From contig NZ_SZNH01000005.1 of the NCBI RefSeq assembly GCF_005869855.1, forward strand, positions 613 to 35,774: a stretch of DNA of 35,162 nt, read 5' to 3'. Below, piece by piece: positions 26,042 through 33,520 of the stretch. Each line of letters begins with the position of its first letter. Position 1 is the stretch's first letter. The translations under genes were made by a program, and so were the position numbers. The notes below the pieces were generated by a model that saw only the letters and a program-made list of their open reading frames with translations, was not told the DNA's origin and ran no database searches. The DNA comes from Nostoc sp. PA-18-2419 (GTDB taxonomy: Bacteria > Cyanobacteriota > Cyanobacteriia > Cyanobacteriales > Nostocaceae).

Positions 26042-27103
26042 ATGGTCAAGGTTTTAGTGACTGGTGCTGCTGGTTTTATCGGTTTTCATCTCAGCCAGTG
26101 TCTATTGACCAGAGGTGATGAGGTTGTTGGTTTAGATAACCTCAATGATTACTACGATGTTGTGCTGAAAAAAGACCGTTTAACTCAATTACAAGAAAGA
26201 CCTGGTTTTAGTTTTTATCAGATAGACTTGTCAGACTCGGTAACTATAGCCCAACTCTTTGCTGAACAACGCTTTGATGTGGTCGTCAATTTAGCAGCAC
26301 AAGCTGGCGTCCGCTACTCCATCAAGAACCCTCACGCCTATATAAACAGTAACTTGGTCGGCTTTATTAACATCCTCGAAGGTTGTCGTCATTCAGGTGT
26401 TCAGCATTTGGTATTTGCTTCTTCTAGTTCTGTTTACGGTGCTAATACTAAAATGCCTTTTTCTGTTCACGACAATGTAGACCATCCAGTTAGTTTATAC
26501 GCTGCGACTAAAAAAGCTAACGAGTTAATGGCTCATAGTTATAGCCATTTATATGGTCTACCAACAACTGGACTCCGCTTTTTTACTGTTTATGGGCCGT
26601 GGGGTCGTCCAGATATGGCGCTGTTTTTGTTCACTAAAGCAATTTTGACAAAACAGCCAATCGATGTGTTTAATTACGGAAAAATGTGCCGAGATTTTAC
26701 CTATATTGACGACATTGTAGAGGGTATTGTCCGAGTGATGGATAAAATTCCTCAGCCAAATATTGCTTGGTCAGGAAATACACCCGACCCAGGAACGAGT
26801 AAAGCTGCTTATAAAATTTACAATATAGGTAACAATCAACCGGTTCAATTAATGCGCTTTATAGAAGTGCTAGAAGATTGTCTGGGAATGAAAGCAGAAA
26901 AAAATTTACTACCTCTACAACCTGGTGATGTCCCCGTTACCTATGCAGATGTTGATGATTTAGTTCACGATGTAGGCTTTAGACCTAGCACGCCTATAGA
27001 AGTAGGAATTGAACGTTTTGTAGCTTGGTATTGTTCTTATTATCAGAAAGCTAATACTCGACTAAGCCGAAATTCTTGGGTGAGGGTGGGGAGTCGGGAA
27101 TAA
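26042..27103 (+). CDS. NAD-dependent UDP-uronate 4-epimerase
   Basis: This extended SDR of 353 residues has [10 protein letters not shown] at residues 8-17, the catalytic Tyr153-x3-Lys157 in [10 protein letters not shown], and [18 protein letters not shown]. It looks most like UDP-glucuronate 4-epimerases (the LpsL/Cap1J/GAE group). Its tight pairing with a TviB-type dehydrogenase makes UDP-GlcNAcA to UDP-GalNAcA conversion (the TviC role) equally plausible. The AGGAGA overlaps the upstream stop codon, and the stop TAA shares its last A with the ATG of the next gene, so it is translationally coupled on both sides. Confidence 0.85.
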   Translation: MVKVLVTGAAGFIGFHLSQCLLTRGDEVVGLDNLNDYYDVVLKKDRLTQLQERPGFSFYQIDLSDSVTIAQLFAEQRFDVVVNLAAQAGVRYSIKNPHAYINSNLVGFINILEGCRHSGVQHLVFASSSSVYGANTKMPFSVHDNVDHPVSLYAATKKANELMAHSYSHLYGLPTTGLRFFTVYGPWGRPDMALFLFTKAILTKQPIDVFNYGKMCRDFTYIDDIVEGIVRVMDKIPQPNIAWSGNTPDPGTSKAAYKIYNIGNNQPVQLMRFIEVLEDCLGMKAEKNLLPLQPGDVPVTYADVDDLVHDVGFRPSTPIEVGIERFVAWYCSYYQKANTRLSRNSWVRVGSRE

Positions 27104-28260
27104 TGAAGATACTCCATATATGTGCAATTGGAGGCACTGTTGAGGCGCTTTTACGACCTCAAATAGATTATTTTTTGTCTCAGAATCTATCTGTTGAAAT
27201 AGCTTGTTCTCCAGGTTCAGAAGTAAAAAAACTCCAGAATCAAGGGTATGTAATTCATCCGATAGAAATTGATCGCCGGATTTCTCTGGTGAGAAATTTG
27301 AGAAGTATTTATCAATTGATGCAATTAATTAGGCAAAATCGATATGACCTTGTTCACGTACACACTCCGATTGCTGCTGTCTTAGGTCGCATTGCTGCTA
27401 AGCTGGCTGGTGTTAAACGAATTGTCTATACTGCTCACGGCTTTCCGTTTCACGATCGCTCCTCACCTAGTCAATATCGTTTTTATTTTACTGTTGAGAA
27501 ATTTACTGCTTTGATAACTGATTTGATTCTTACCCAAAATCATGAAGATATTGCCACAGCTAAAAAATTAAATCTTTGTCCGCCGGAAAAATTGGGTTAT
27601 TTGGGTAATGGTGTAGACATTAATCGCTTCCGACGCGATCGCCTCAATTCCACTCACCAAATTCAATTACGAAAATCTCTAGGTATCCCGGATAATACTA
27701 ACTTCATTATTGGTACAATTGGACGCATAACTCAGAAAAAAGGCAGTGGATATTTAATTGAAGCCGCAGCCAAACTACTTCCTGATTTTCCAAATTTACA
27801 AGTTTTAATCATTGGCTCTCAACTTAGTAGTGATCCTGAACCTTTCTACACAGAATTAATTCAAAAAATTCAATCTTTAGGAATTGAAAAACATGTTATC
27901 TTGACAGGAGAACGCGAAGATATCCCAGAAGTTTTAGGTTTACTAGATATCTTCACGTTACCGACATTCACTCATGAAGGACTACCGCGTTCTATTCTCG
28001 AGGGAATGTCAATGGGTTTACCAGTTGTCACTACAGATATTCGTGGCTGTCGAGAAGCAGTAATTCATGGAAAAACGGGTTTAATTGTACCACCTCAAAA
28101 TAGTCAAAAGTTAGCTGAGGCTTTGGGAATATTATTATCTAATTCGGAATTGCGACAAAGTTATGGTCAAGCTAGTCGTGAACGCGTTGAAGTTACTTAT
28201 GATGAAGAATTAGTTTTTGGACGACTTAAGAAGTACTATCAAGAGTTAGAGATTATTTGA
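27103..28260 (+). CDS. GT4-family glycosyltransferase (4)
   Basis: This 385-residue protein begins [24 protein letters not shown] at the ATG overlapping the epimerase stop (TAATG); a GTG at 27076 lies inside the epimerase gene and is not favoured. Motifs include LVHVHTPIAAVLGRIAAK, YTAHGFPFH, IIGTIGRITQKKG and the E-x7-E pair in HEGLPRSILEGMSMGLPVV. This subfamily often sits next to phosphoglycosyl transferases and acts early, adding the second sugar. That position fits here, 150 bp before the PglC-like gene. Confidence 0.87.
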   Translation: MKILHICAIGGTVEALLRPQIDYFLSQNLSVEIACSPGSEVKKLQNQGYVIHPIEIDRRISLVRNLRSIYQLMQLIRQNRYDLVHVHTPIAAVLGRIAAKLAGVKRIVYTAHGFPFHDRSSPSQYRFYFTVEKFTALITDLILTQNHEDIATAKKLNLCPPEKLGYLGNGVDINRFRRDRLNSTHQIQLRKSLGIPDNTNFIIGTIGRITQKKGSGYLIEAAAKLLPDFPNLQVLIIGSQLSSDPEPFYTELIQKIQSLGIEKHVILTGEREDIPEVLGLLDIFTLPTFTHEGLPRSILEGMSMGLPVVTTDIRGCREAVIHGKTGLIVPPQNSQKLAEALGILLSNSELRQSYGQASRERVEVTYDEELVFGRLKKYYQELEII

Positions 28261-28410
28261 AAAGAAATGTAGTAATAAATTAATTAAAAATAATTAGTAA
28301 ACTTTTTATTATTCTCTGTGATTGGTTAAAAAATTAACTAGTGGAATTTTGATATGTCAGAAAAATAGTGAATAAAGAAATTCACGCAGATCTGCCTGCA
28401 CAGAAGAGGA

Positions 28411-29097
28411 ATGAGAAGTATTTTGAGAGTGGATGGTGTATTGATGAATAATAATTTTGAGGGGATTGAGTTAAAAAGATTTAGCAGATTAATTAAATTT
28501 ATATTGGATAGAGTTGTGGCAGCGATCGCCTTAATTTTTCTTTCTCCTTTATTTGTGGGTGTAGCGATCGCGATTTATTTTAAAATGGGTAGCCCGGTTA
28601 TTTTTACCCAACCTCGTCCAGGTAAAAATGCTCAAATTTTTAACTTTTATAAATTCCGGACGATGACCAATGAACGGGATACTGAAGGCAATCTTCTTGC
28701 TGATGAAAAACGCCTCACAGCCTTCGGTAAATTTCTGCGTCAAACTAGTCTTGATGAATTACCTCAACTTTGGAATGTCTTGAAAGGAGACATGAGTTTT
28801 GTTGGGCCTCGTCCATTATTAGTCAAGTATCTTGACCGCTACACACCCCAACAAGCACGTCGTCATGAAGTGCAGCCGGGTATTACTGGCTGGGCACAAG
28901 TGAATGGTCGCCGCACATTGGATCGATTTTGGGATAAAAAATTTCAGTTGGATGTTTGGTATATCGACCGCTGGAGTTTGTGGCTTGATTTAAAAATTTT
29001 ATTTATGACTGTATGGCAAGTAATCCAGCGAAAAAGCATCAGCCAGGAAGGTCACGTTACTTCGGAGGAATTCACAGGTCAACTTCATGAACAATAG
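28411..29097 (+). CDS. PglC-like monotopic phosphoglycosyl transferase
   Basis: This 228-residue enzyme (217 if the ATG at 28444 is used) moves a sugar-1-phosphate from a UDP-sugar to undecaprenyl phosphate and starts repeat-unit synthesis. It is the small form, with one re-entrant helix broken by Ser-Pro (ALIFLSPLFVGVAI). It has KFRTM, the catalytic dyad Asp115-Glu116 in TSLDELPQLWNVLKGDMS, FVGPRPLL and PGITGWAQVNGR. Small PGTs of the PglC/WcaJ-core type often use diacetamido- or amino-deoxy sugars, consistent with the dehydratase and aminotransferase in this locus. AGAGGA touches the first ATG, so which start is used is uncertain. Confidence 0.88.
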   Translation: MRSILRVDGVLMNNNFEGIELKRFSRLIKFILDRVVAAIALIFLSPLFVGVAIAIYFKMGSPVIFTQPRPGKNAQIFNFYKFRTMTNERDTEGNLLADEKRLTAFGKFLRQTSLDELPQLWNVLKGDMSFVGPRPLLVKYLDRYTPQQARRHEVQPGITGWAQVNGRRTLDRFWDKKFQLDVWYIDRWSLWLDLKILFMTVWQVIQRKSISQEGHVTSEEFTGQLHEQ

Positions 29098-29133
29098 CGG
29101 TTTTTATCGGCTATAGCAGAGGAAGTGAAAAAT

Positions 29134-30054
29134 ATGGGCTTTCAACAGATACGAGATCTATCCGCAGCGGTGTTAACTTCGATGACAGAAGAAGAATGCG
29201 CTGATTGGCACCGCAAACGAGGAATGCATGTGATTCGTCATCGGGGTCGCTACTGGAAGGAGACAATTCGAGGTTTCTATCAGCCGTTGCATTGGTTAGC
29301 ACGTTTGAGTGCCCAAGAAGCAAACTCACCAACACTACTATCTTGGGGATTCCAAGCAACCTTATCTGAAGTTGACGCAACCTCTGCTAACGCCTCAATG
29401 CCGATTCATTGGTTGCCCAATTTGGAAAACTATAGTCTTGAGAGTGTGACATCAAATCGCCGAAATCATCTTAGAAGGTGTTACAAACGAGTCAATATCG
29501 TGCAGTTAGATAAACCTGCGCTTTTGCAAGAACAAGGTTACAAAGTCTTTTTATCGGCATTGAAGCGAACAGCTTACCGTCAGATACCTTCAAAAAAAGA
29601 CTATCTCACCGCACTTGGTGATTATGCTACCCCTGAGAAGCAGTTGATTCTTGCAGGTCTTAACGGTGAGCAGCTTCTCGGTTATGTTACAGGATACGCT
29701 GTCAACAGTATTGCTTACATTGATGAAGTAATCATCGCCACTGAGGCATTATCTACCTACATTGGTACGGGATTGCTATTTGAATTTGCCCAAGTCTGTC
29801 GCCGGTCTGGGTTAATTCGCGAGCTTGTTAACGGTCTGCACTCTCGTGAAGATGAAAAACTCTGTGTCTTCAAACAAGGAATGGGTTTCCAGGTAAAGCA
29901 TATTCCTGCAAAGGTACAGATGAACCCGATTGTTGAGCAATTTATCGGGTGGCGATATCCACATAAGTATTATCGGCTAGTCGGTCGTCAACTGCGATCG
30001 CACCAGAGGAAGCTTTTCACTAGTAATCAAAATACAAAAAGTAAAGGAGTATGA
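29134..30054 (+). CDS. Uncharacterised GNAT/FemAB-like protein, tandem paralogue 1
   Basis: This 306-residue protein is of unrecognised function and forms a tandem pair with the next gene. Residues 1-75 hold MTEEECADWHRKRGMHVIRHRGRYW and GFYQPLHWLARL. A middle part follows with the basic SNRRNHLRRCYKR, like the FemAB R..iRk helix. The C-terminal half (LILAGLNGEQLLGYVTGYAVNSIAYIDEVIIATEAL ... LCVFKQGMGF) has the strand-helix pattern of a GNAT acyltransferase domain. No signal peptide or membrane segment is seen. The ATG at 29134 is preferred over the GTG at 29125: GAGGA is ten bases upstream, and the paralogue also begins M-x-FQQ.RD. Confidence 0.5.
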   Translation: MGFQQIRDLSAAVLTSMTEEECADWHRKRGMHVIRHRGRYWKETIRGFYQPLHWLARLSAQEANSPTLLSWGFQATLSEVDATSANASMPIHWLPNLENYSLESVTSNRRNHLRRCYKRVNIVQLDKPALLQEQGYKVFLSALKRTAYRQIPSKKDYLTALGDYATPEKQLILAGLNGEQLLGYVTGYAVNSIAYIDEVIIATEALSTYIGTGLLFEFAQVCRRSGLIRELVNGLHSREDEKLCVFKQGMGFQVKHIPAKVQMNPIVEQFIGWRYPHKYYRLVGRQLRSHQRKLFTSNQNTKSKGV

Positions 30055-30911
30055 GTTTTCAACAAATGCGAGATGTATCCGAAGCAGTGCTGACTTCAAT
30101 GACGGAAGAAGAATTCGCCAGTTGGCGCTGCAAGGAAGGTGCACACGTTATCTTTCATCGTGGGTGCTATTGGGAACAACGACGTTTTGGTTTCTATCAG
30201 CCAATCCATTTGTTAGCGCGCTTACAGATTCAACAAGTAACTCCTCCGATGCAACTATGCTGGGGATTTCAAGCATCATTGTCTGAAAATGACGTGCTAA
30301 GTGCTAATGGGTCAATTCCGATTCATTTATTGTCTAACCTTCAAGACTACGATTTGTATAGCATCAACAAAAATAACAGACAAAACATTCGTAAAAATCG
30401 CCATTTTTTTAATATTGTCGAGTTAACTGGTACACAACTGCTAGAAGAGCAAGGATATGATGTCTTTCTCTCAGCGGCTACACGAACGCAATTGAAACCA
30501 TTGCTTTCTAGAGAGAAATATATGATGAATCTTGTGGATTATGTTGTACCCAAACGTCGCCTGATTCTTGCAGGACTTAGTGATGCAAAGCTTTGTGGTT
30601 ATATCAGCGGGTACGCTGTCAACGGCATTGCATATGCAGAGGATCTCTACATCACCACTGAAGCATCAAAGAACAATATCAATAAAATATTAGTTTTTGA
30701 GTTTGTGCAAGTCTGCCGTCGTTCTGCTGGAATCTATGAATTTGCCATCGGTCAGGACTGGCGAGAAAAGCCAGGAATAGTCCAATTCAAAGAGAAAATG
30801 GGCTTTCCGGTGGTATATATCCCTGCCAAAGTGCAGATAAATCCGCTCGTCGAGCAATTTATCCGCTGGAAGTATCCGCATAAATACTATCGTTTGACTG
30901 GCCACGATTAA
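30051..30911 (+). CDS. Uncharacterised GNAT/FemAB-like protein, tandem paralogue 2
   Basis: This 286-residue paralogue of the preceding protein is roughly half identical by eye along its full length. The shared features are FQQMRDVSEAVLTSMTEEE, HRGCYW, GFYQPIHLLARL, RRLILAGLSDAKLCGYISGYAVNGIAY, FKEKMGF and PAKVQINPLVEQFIRWKYPHKYYRL. It differs in the central basic stretch (NNRQNIRKNRHFF). The start overlaps the previous stop as ATGA with AAGGAG just before it, so the pair is translationally coupled. The sequence divergence suggests an old duplication with different substrates or a heteromeric complex. Function unknown; an acyltransferase acting on the repeat unit is the best guess. Confidence 0.5.
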   Translation: MSFQQMRDVSEAVLTSMTEEEFASWRCKEGAHVIFHRGCYWEQRRFGFYQPIHLLARLQIQQVTPPMQLCWGFQASLSENDVLSANGSIPIHLLSNLQDYDLYSINKNNRQNIRKNRHFFNIVELTGTQLLEEQGYDVFLSAATRTQLKPLLSREKYMMNLVDYVVPKRRLILAGLSDAKLCGYISGYAVNGIAYAEDLYITTEASKNNINKILVFEFVQVCRRSAGIYEFAIGQDWREKPGIVQFKEKMGFPVVYIPAKVQINPLVEQFIRWKYPHKYYRLTGHD

Positions 30912-31025
30912 TATTTACAAAAACACTGCTCATATTAGGAGAATAAAAATTTTTCAATGATGCAAATTACATGCAAGTTGGTATCAGTTAGAAGACATAA
31001 TTGAAATTAAATACAGGAGAAATCA

Positions 31026-32099
31026 ATGGATTTTAAAATAGTTAGTTTATCAGATCCATTGTGGTTAGAAATTTTAGAAAAACTAAATCATGATATATAC
31101 CATTTGCCTGAATATGTAAATTTAGAAGCTAAAAGAATTAATGCTATTCCCGAAGCTATATTAATATTTGAAAATGAAAAAATATTGTTTTTACCTTATT
31201 TATTGCGTTGTGTAAATAATTTATTTGTTACAAAACTAGAAATTCCTTTGATTTGGGATATTGTATCTCCTTATGGTTATCCTGGAATTTTATTGAGTCA
31301 AGCCGCAGCTAATACACCAGAGTTTTTACAATTAGCAGTAAATCAGTTAATAGCTGGGCTACGCGATCGCCAAGTTTGTTCGGCATTTTTCCGATTGCAT
31401 CCAATATTAAACCAAGGGCTAAATGAAGTTTTACCACTTGGATTATCTCAAGTTACTGGAGAAACTGTATCTGTAGATTTAAGTTTATCAACATCAGAAA
31501 TATGGCATCAAACTAGACCAGAACATCGCAATCATATTAATAGGTGTAAACGTAATGGATTTACTGCAAGAATAGTGAAATTAGAAGAGTATTTAGATAA
31601 ATTTATAAGTATATATAATGAAACCATGAACCGTGTAGAAGCAAAAAAGTATTTTTATTTTGATAATGATTATTTTCATAATTTGGCAAAGTTAAATAAA
31701 AATATTTATTTATGTCTCGTAGAATTCAACAATCAAATTGCTTGTGCTGGAATATTTACCGAATGTTGTGAAATAGTTCAATACCACCTGGGAGGGACAA
31801 AAAATGAGTTTTTAAAACAAGCTCCTAGCAAGTTAATGTTTGATTATGTGCGATTTTGGGCTAAAGAATGTGGAAATAAATTTTTGCATTTGGGTGGTGG
31901 TGTTGGCTCAGCTAAAGATAGTCTCTACAATTTCAAAGCAGGGTTTTCTAAACAAAAGCATCCATTTTTAACACTCCGCCTAATTACAGATATAGAAAAA
32001 TATAATTCTTTAGTTGAATTACAAGCAAACTATTTAAAAACTAAGCCAAAAAATTTACTAGAATCAAATTTTTTTCCGGCCTATCGTTCTTTAAATTGA
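31026..32099 (+). CDS. FemAB-family acyl/aminoacyltransferase
   Basis: This 357-residue protein has the clearest FemAB-like double GNAT architecture of the four in this locus. The N-terminal domain (1-150) starts with SDPLWLEILEKLNHDIYHLPEYVNLEAKR. The linker motif LSTSEIWHQTRPEHRNHINRCKRNGF (about 154-180) is the classic W......R..i.r..k.G signature. The second domain has YNETMNRV, a YHLGGT strand and LHLGGGVGSAKDSLYNFKAGFS. Known relatives attach amino acids or acyl groups to peptidoglycan precursors or to exopolysaccharide. AGGAG precedes the ATG by seven bases. It is followed by the aminotransferase that would create an amino acceptor. Confidence 0.75.
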   Translation: MDFKIVSLSDPLWLEILEKLNHDIYHLPEYVNLEAKRINAIPEAILIFENEKILFLPYLLRCVNNLFVTKLEIPLIWDIVSPYGYPGILLSQAAANTPEFLQLAVNQLIAGLRDRQVCSAFFRLHPILNQGLNEVLPLGLSQVTGETVSVDLSLSTSEIWHQTRPEHRNHINRCKRNGFTARIVKLEEYLDKFISIYNETMNRVEAKKYFYFDNDYFHNLAKLNKNIYLCLVEFNNQIACAGIFTECCEIVQYHLGGTKNEFLKQAPSKLMFDYVRFWAKECGNKFLHLGGGVGSAKDSLYNFKAGFSKQKHPFLTLRLITDIEKYNSLVELQANYLKTKPKNLLESNFFPAYRSLN

Positions 32100-32163
32100 G
32101 TAAAAACTAGTAATATTCATCCAAAAATATAATTTTATTACCAAACTGATTCAGTTAATCTAA

Positions 32164-33357
32164 ATGAATAAACCAATTCTGCTTTCAACACCTCACATAG
32201 GCGAACGCGAACTAGAATTAGTTAAAGAAGCTTTTGCAAGTAACTGGATTGCTCCTGTTGGTCCGCATATTGATGCTTTCGAGCAAGAATTTTGTCAAGT
32301 AACTAGTGCTAGTTATGCTGTTGCTGTGACTTCGGGTACAGCGGCTCTACATTTAGCTTTGCGATTAGTTGGTGTTGAGGCTGGTGACGAAGTTTTTTGT
32401 TCTACTTTAACGTTTATTGCTAGTGCTAATCCGATTATTTATTTAGGAGCAAAACCAGTATTTATTGATAGCGATCGCACTTCGTGGAACATGAATCCCG
32501 AACTGTTAGCAGAAGCACTCCAACACCGTGCTAAAAAAGGCAAATTACCTAAAGCAGTTGTGCTTGTACATTTATATGGTCAAAGTGCAGATATTGACCC
32601 TATTTTGCAGACTTGTAATTATTATGATATTCCCTTAATTGAAGATGCTGCTGAAGCTTTAGGAGCTACCTACAAAGAACGTTCGTTAGGAACTTTTGGA
32701 CGTATTGGTATTTACTCATTTAATGGTAATAAAATTATTACTACTTCTGGCGGTGGGATGTTAGTTTCTGATGATTTAGAATTAGTAGAAAAAGCACGTT
32801 TTTTAGCAACCCAAGCACGCGATCGCGTTGTTCACTATCAACATTCAGAAATTGGCTATAACTATCGTCTCAGTAATATTTTAGCTGGTATTGGTCGCGG
32901 TCAATTGAGTGTTTTAAATCAGCGAGTAGCAGCTAGACGACGTAATTTTGAAAATTATTACCAGGTTTTAAAAAATCTGCCAGGAGTAGAGTTCATGCCA
33001 GAAGCTAATTATGGATACGCTACTCGCTGGTTAACTTGCATAACAGTAGAACCTGAGGCTTTTGGTGCAAACCGAGAACAACTTCGCCTTGCGCTTTTTG
33101 AACAACAAATAGAATCCCGTCCTGTCTGGAAACCTTTGCATATCCAGCCTATTTTTGCTGAATGTGAATGTTTTGGTGGTGCAGTGGCAGAAGATTTATT
33201 TGCACGCGGTCTTTGCTTACCTTCTGGGTCTAATCTTACAGATGAAGATTTAGATATAGTAATTACTGAAATTCAAGCAGTTCATCAGAAACATCAACAA
33301 ATAATTCGAGAGTCCGAACTCATAATTGATAAGACTTTTTGTATAAGTAATAAATGA
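32164..33357 (+). CDS. DegT/DnrJ/EryC1 sugar aminotransferase (PglE-like)
   Basis: This PLP enzyme of 397 residues transfers an amino group to a nucleotide 4-keto sugar. The diagnostic features are IGERELELVKEAFASNWIAPVGPHIDAFE, SGTAALHLALRLVGVEAGDEVFCSTLTFIASANPI, VHLYGQSADID, IEDAAEALGATY and the PLP lysine Lys190 in SFNGNKIITTSGGGM, with GYNYRLSNILAGIG. The set is closest to PglE/LegC-type C4 aminotransferases. Together with the dehydratase at 6800 it should yield a UDP-4-amino-4,6-dideoxy-HexNAc. About 25 extra polar residues at the C-terminus (after IQAVHQKH) look non-essential. Confidence 0.87.
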   Translation: MNKPILLSTPHIGERELELVKEAFASNWIAPVGPHIDAFEQEFCQVTSASYAVAVTSGTAALHLALRLVGVEAGDEVFCSTLTFIASANPIIYLGAKPVFIDSDRTSWNMNPELLAEALQHRAKKGKLPKAVVLVHLYGQSADIDPILQTCNYYDIPLIEDAAEALGATYKERSLGTFGRIGIYSFNGNKIITTSGGGMLVSDDLELVEKARFLATQARDRVVHYQHSEIGYNYRLSNILAGIGRGQLSVLNQRVAARRRNFENYYQVLKNLPGVEFMPEANYGYATRWLTCITVEPEAFGANREQLRLALFEQQIESRPVWKPLHIQPIFAECECFGGAVAEDLFARGLCLPSGSNLTDEDLDIVITEIQAVHQKHQQIIRESELIIDKTFCISNK

Positions 33358-33520
33358 ATTATGAAAATAAAAACCCTAATTAAAATAAAGCTTTCCTTAT
33401 ATTTTTATTTATTATTATCGAATTAAAGTATTTTTATGTACTTATAATTACCTTTTTTACTTCCTAAATTCTGTTTTTTAATTTGTAAATTATCAATTAT
33501 CAAGTATTTGCGATTATTTT

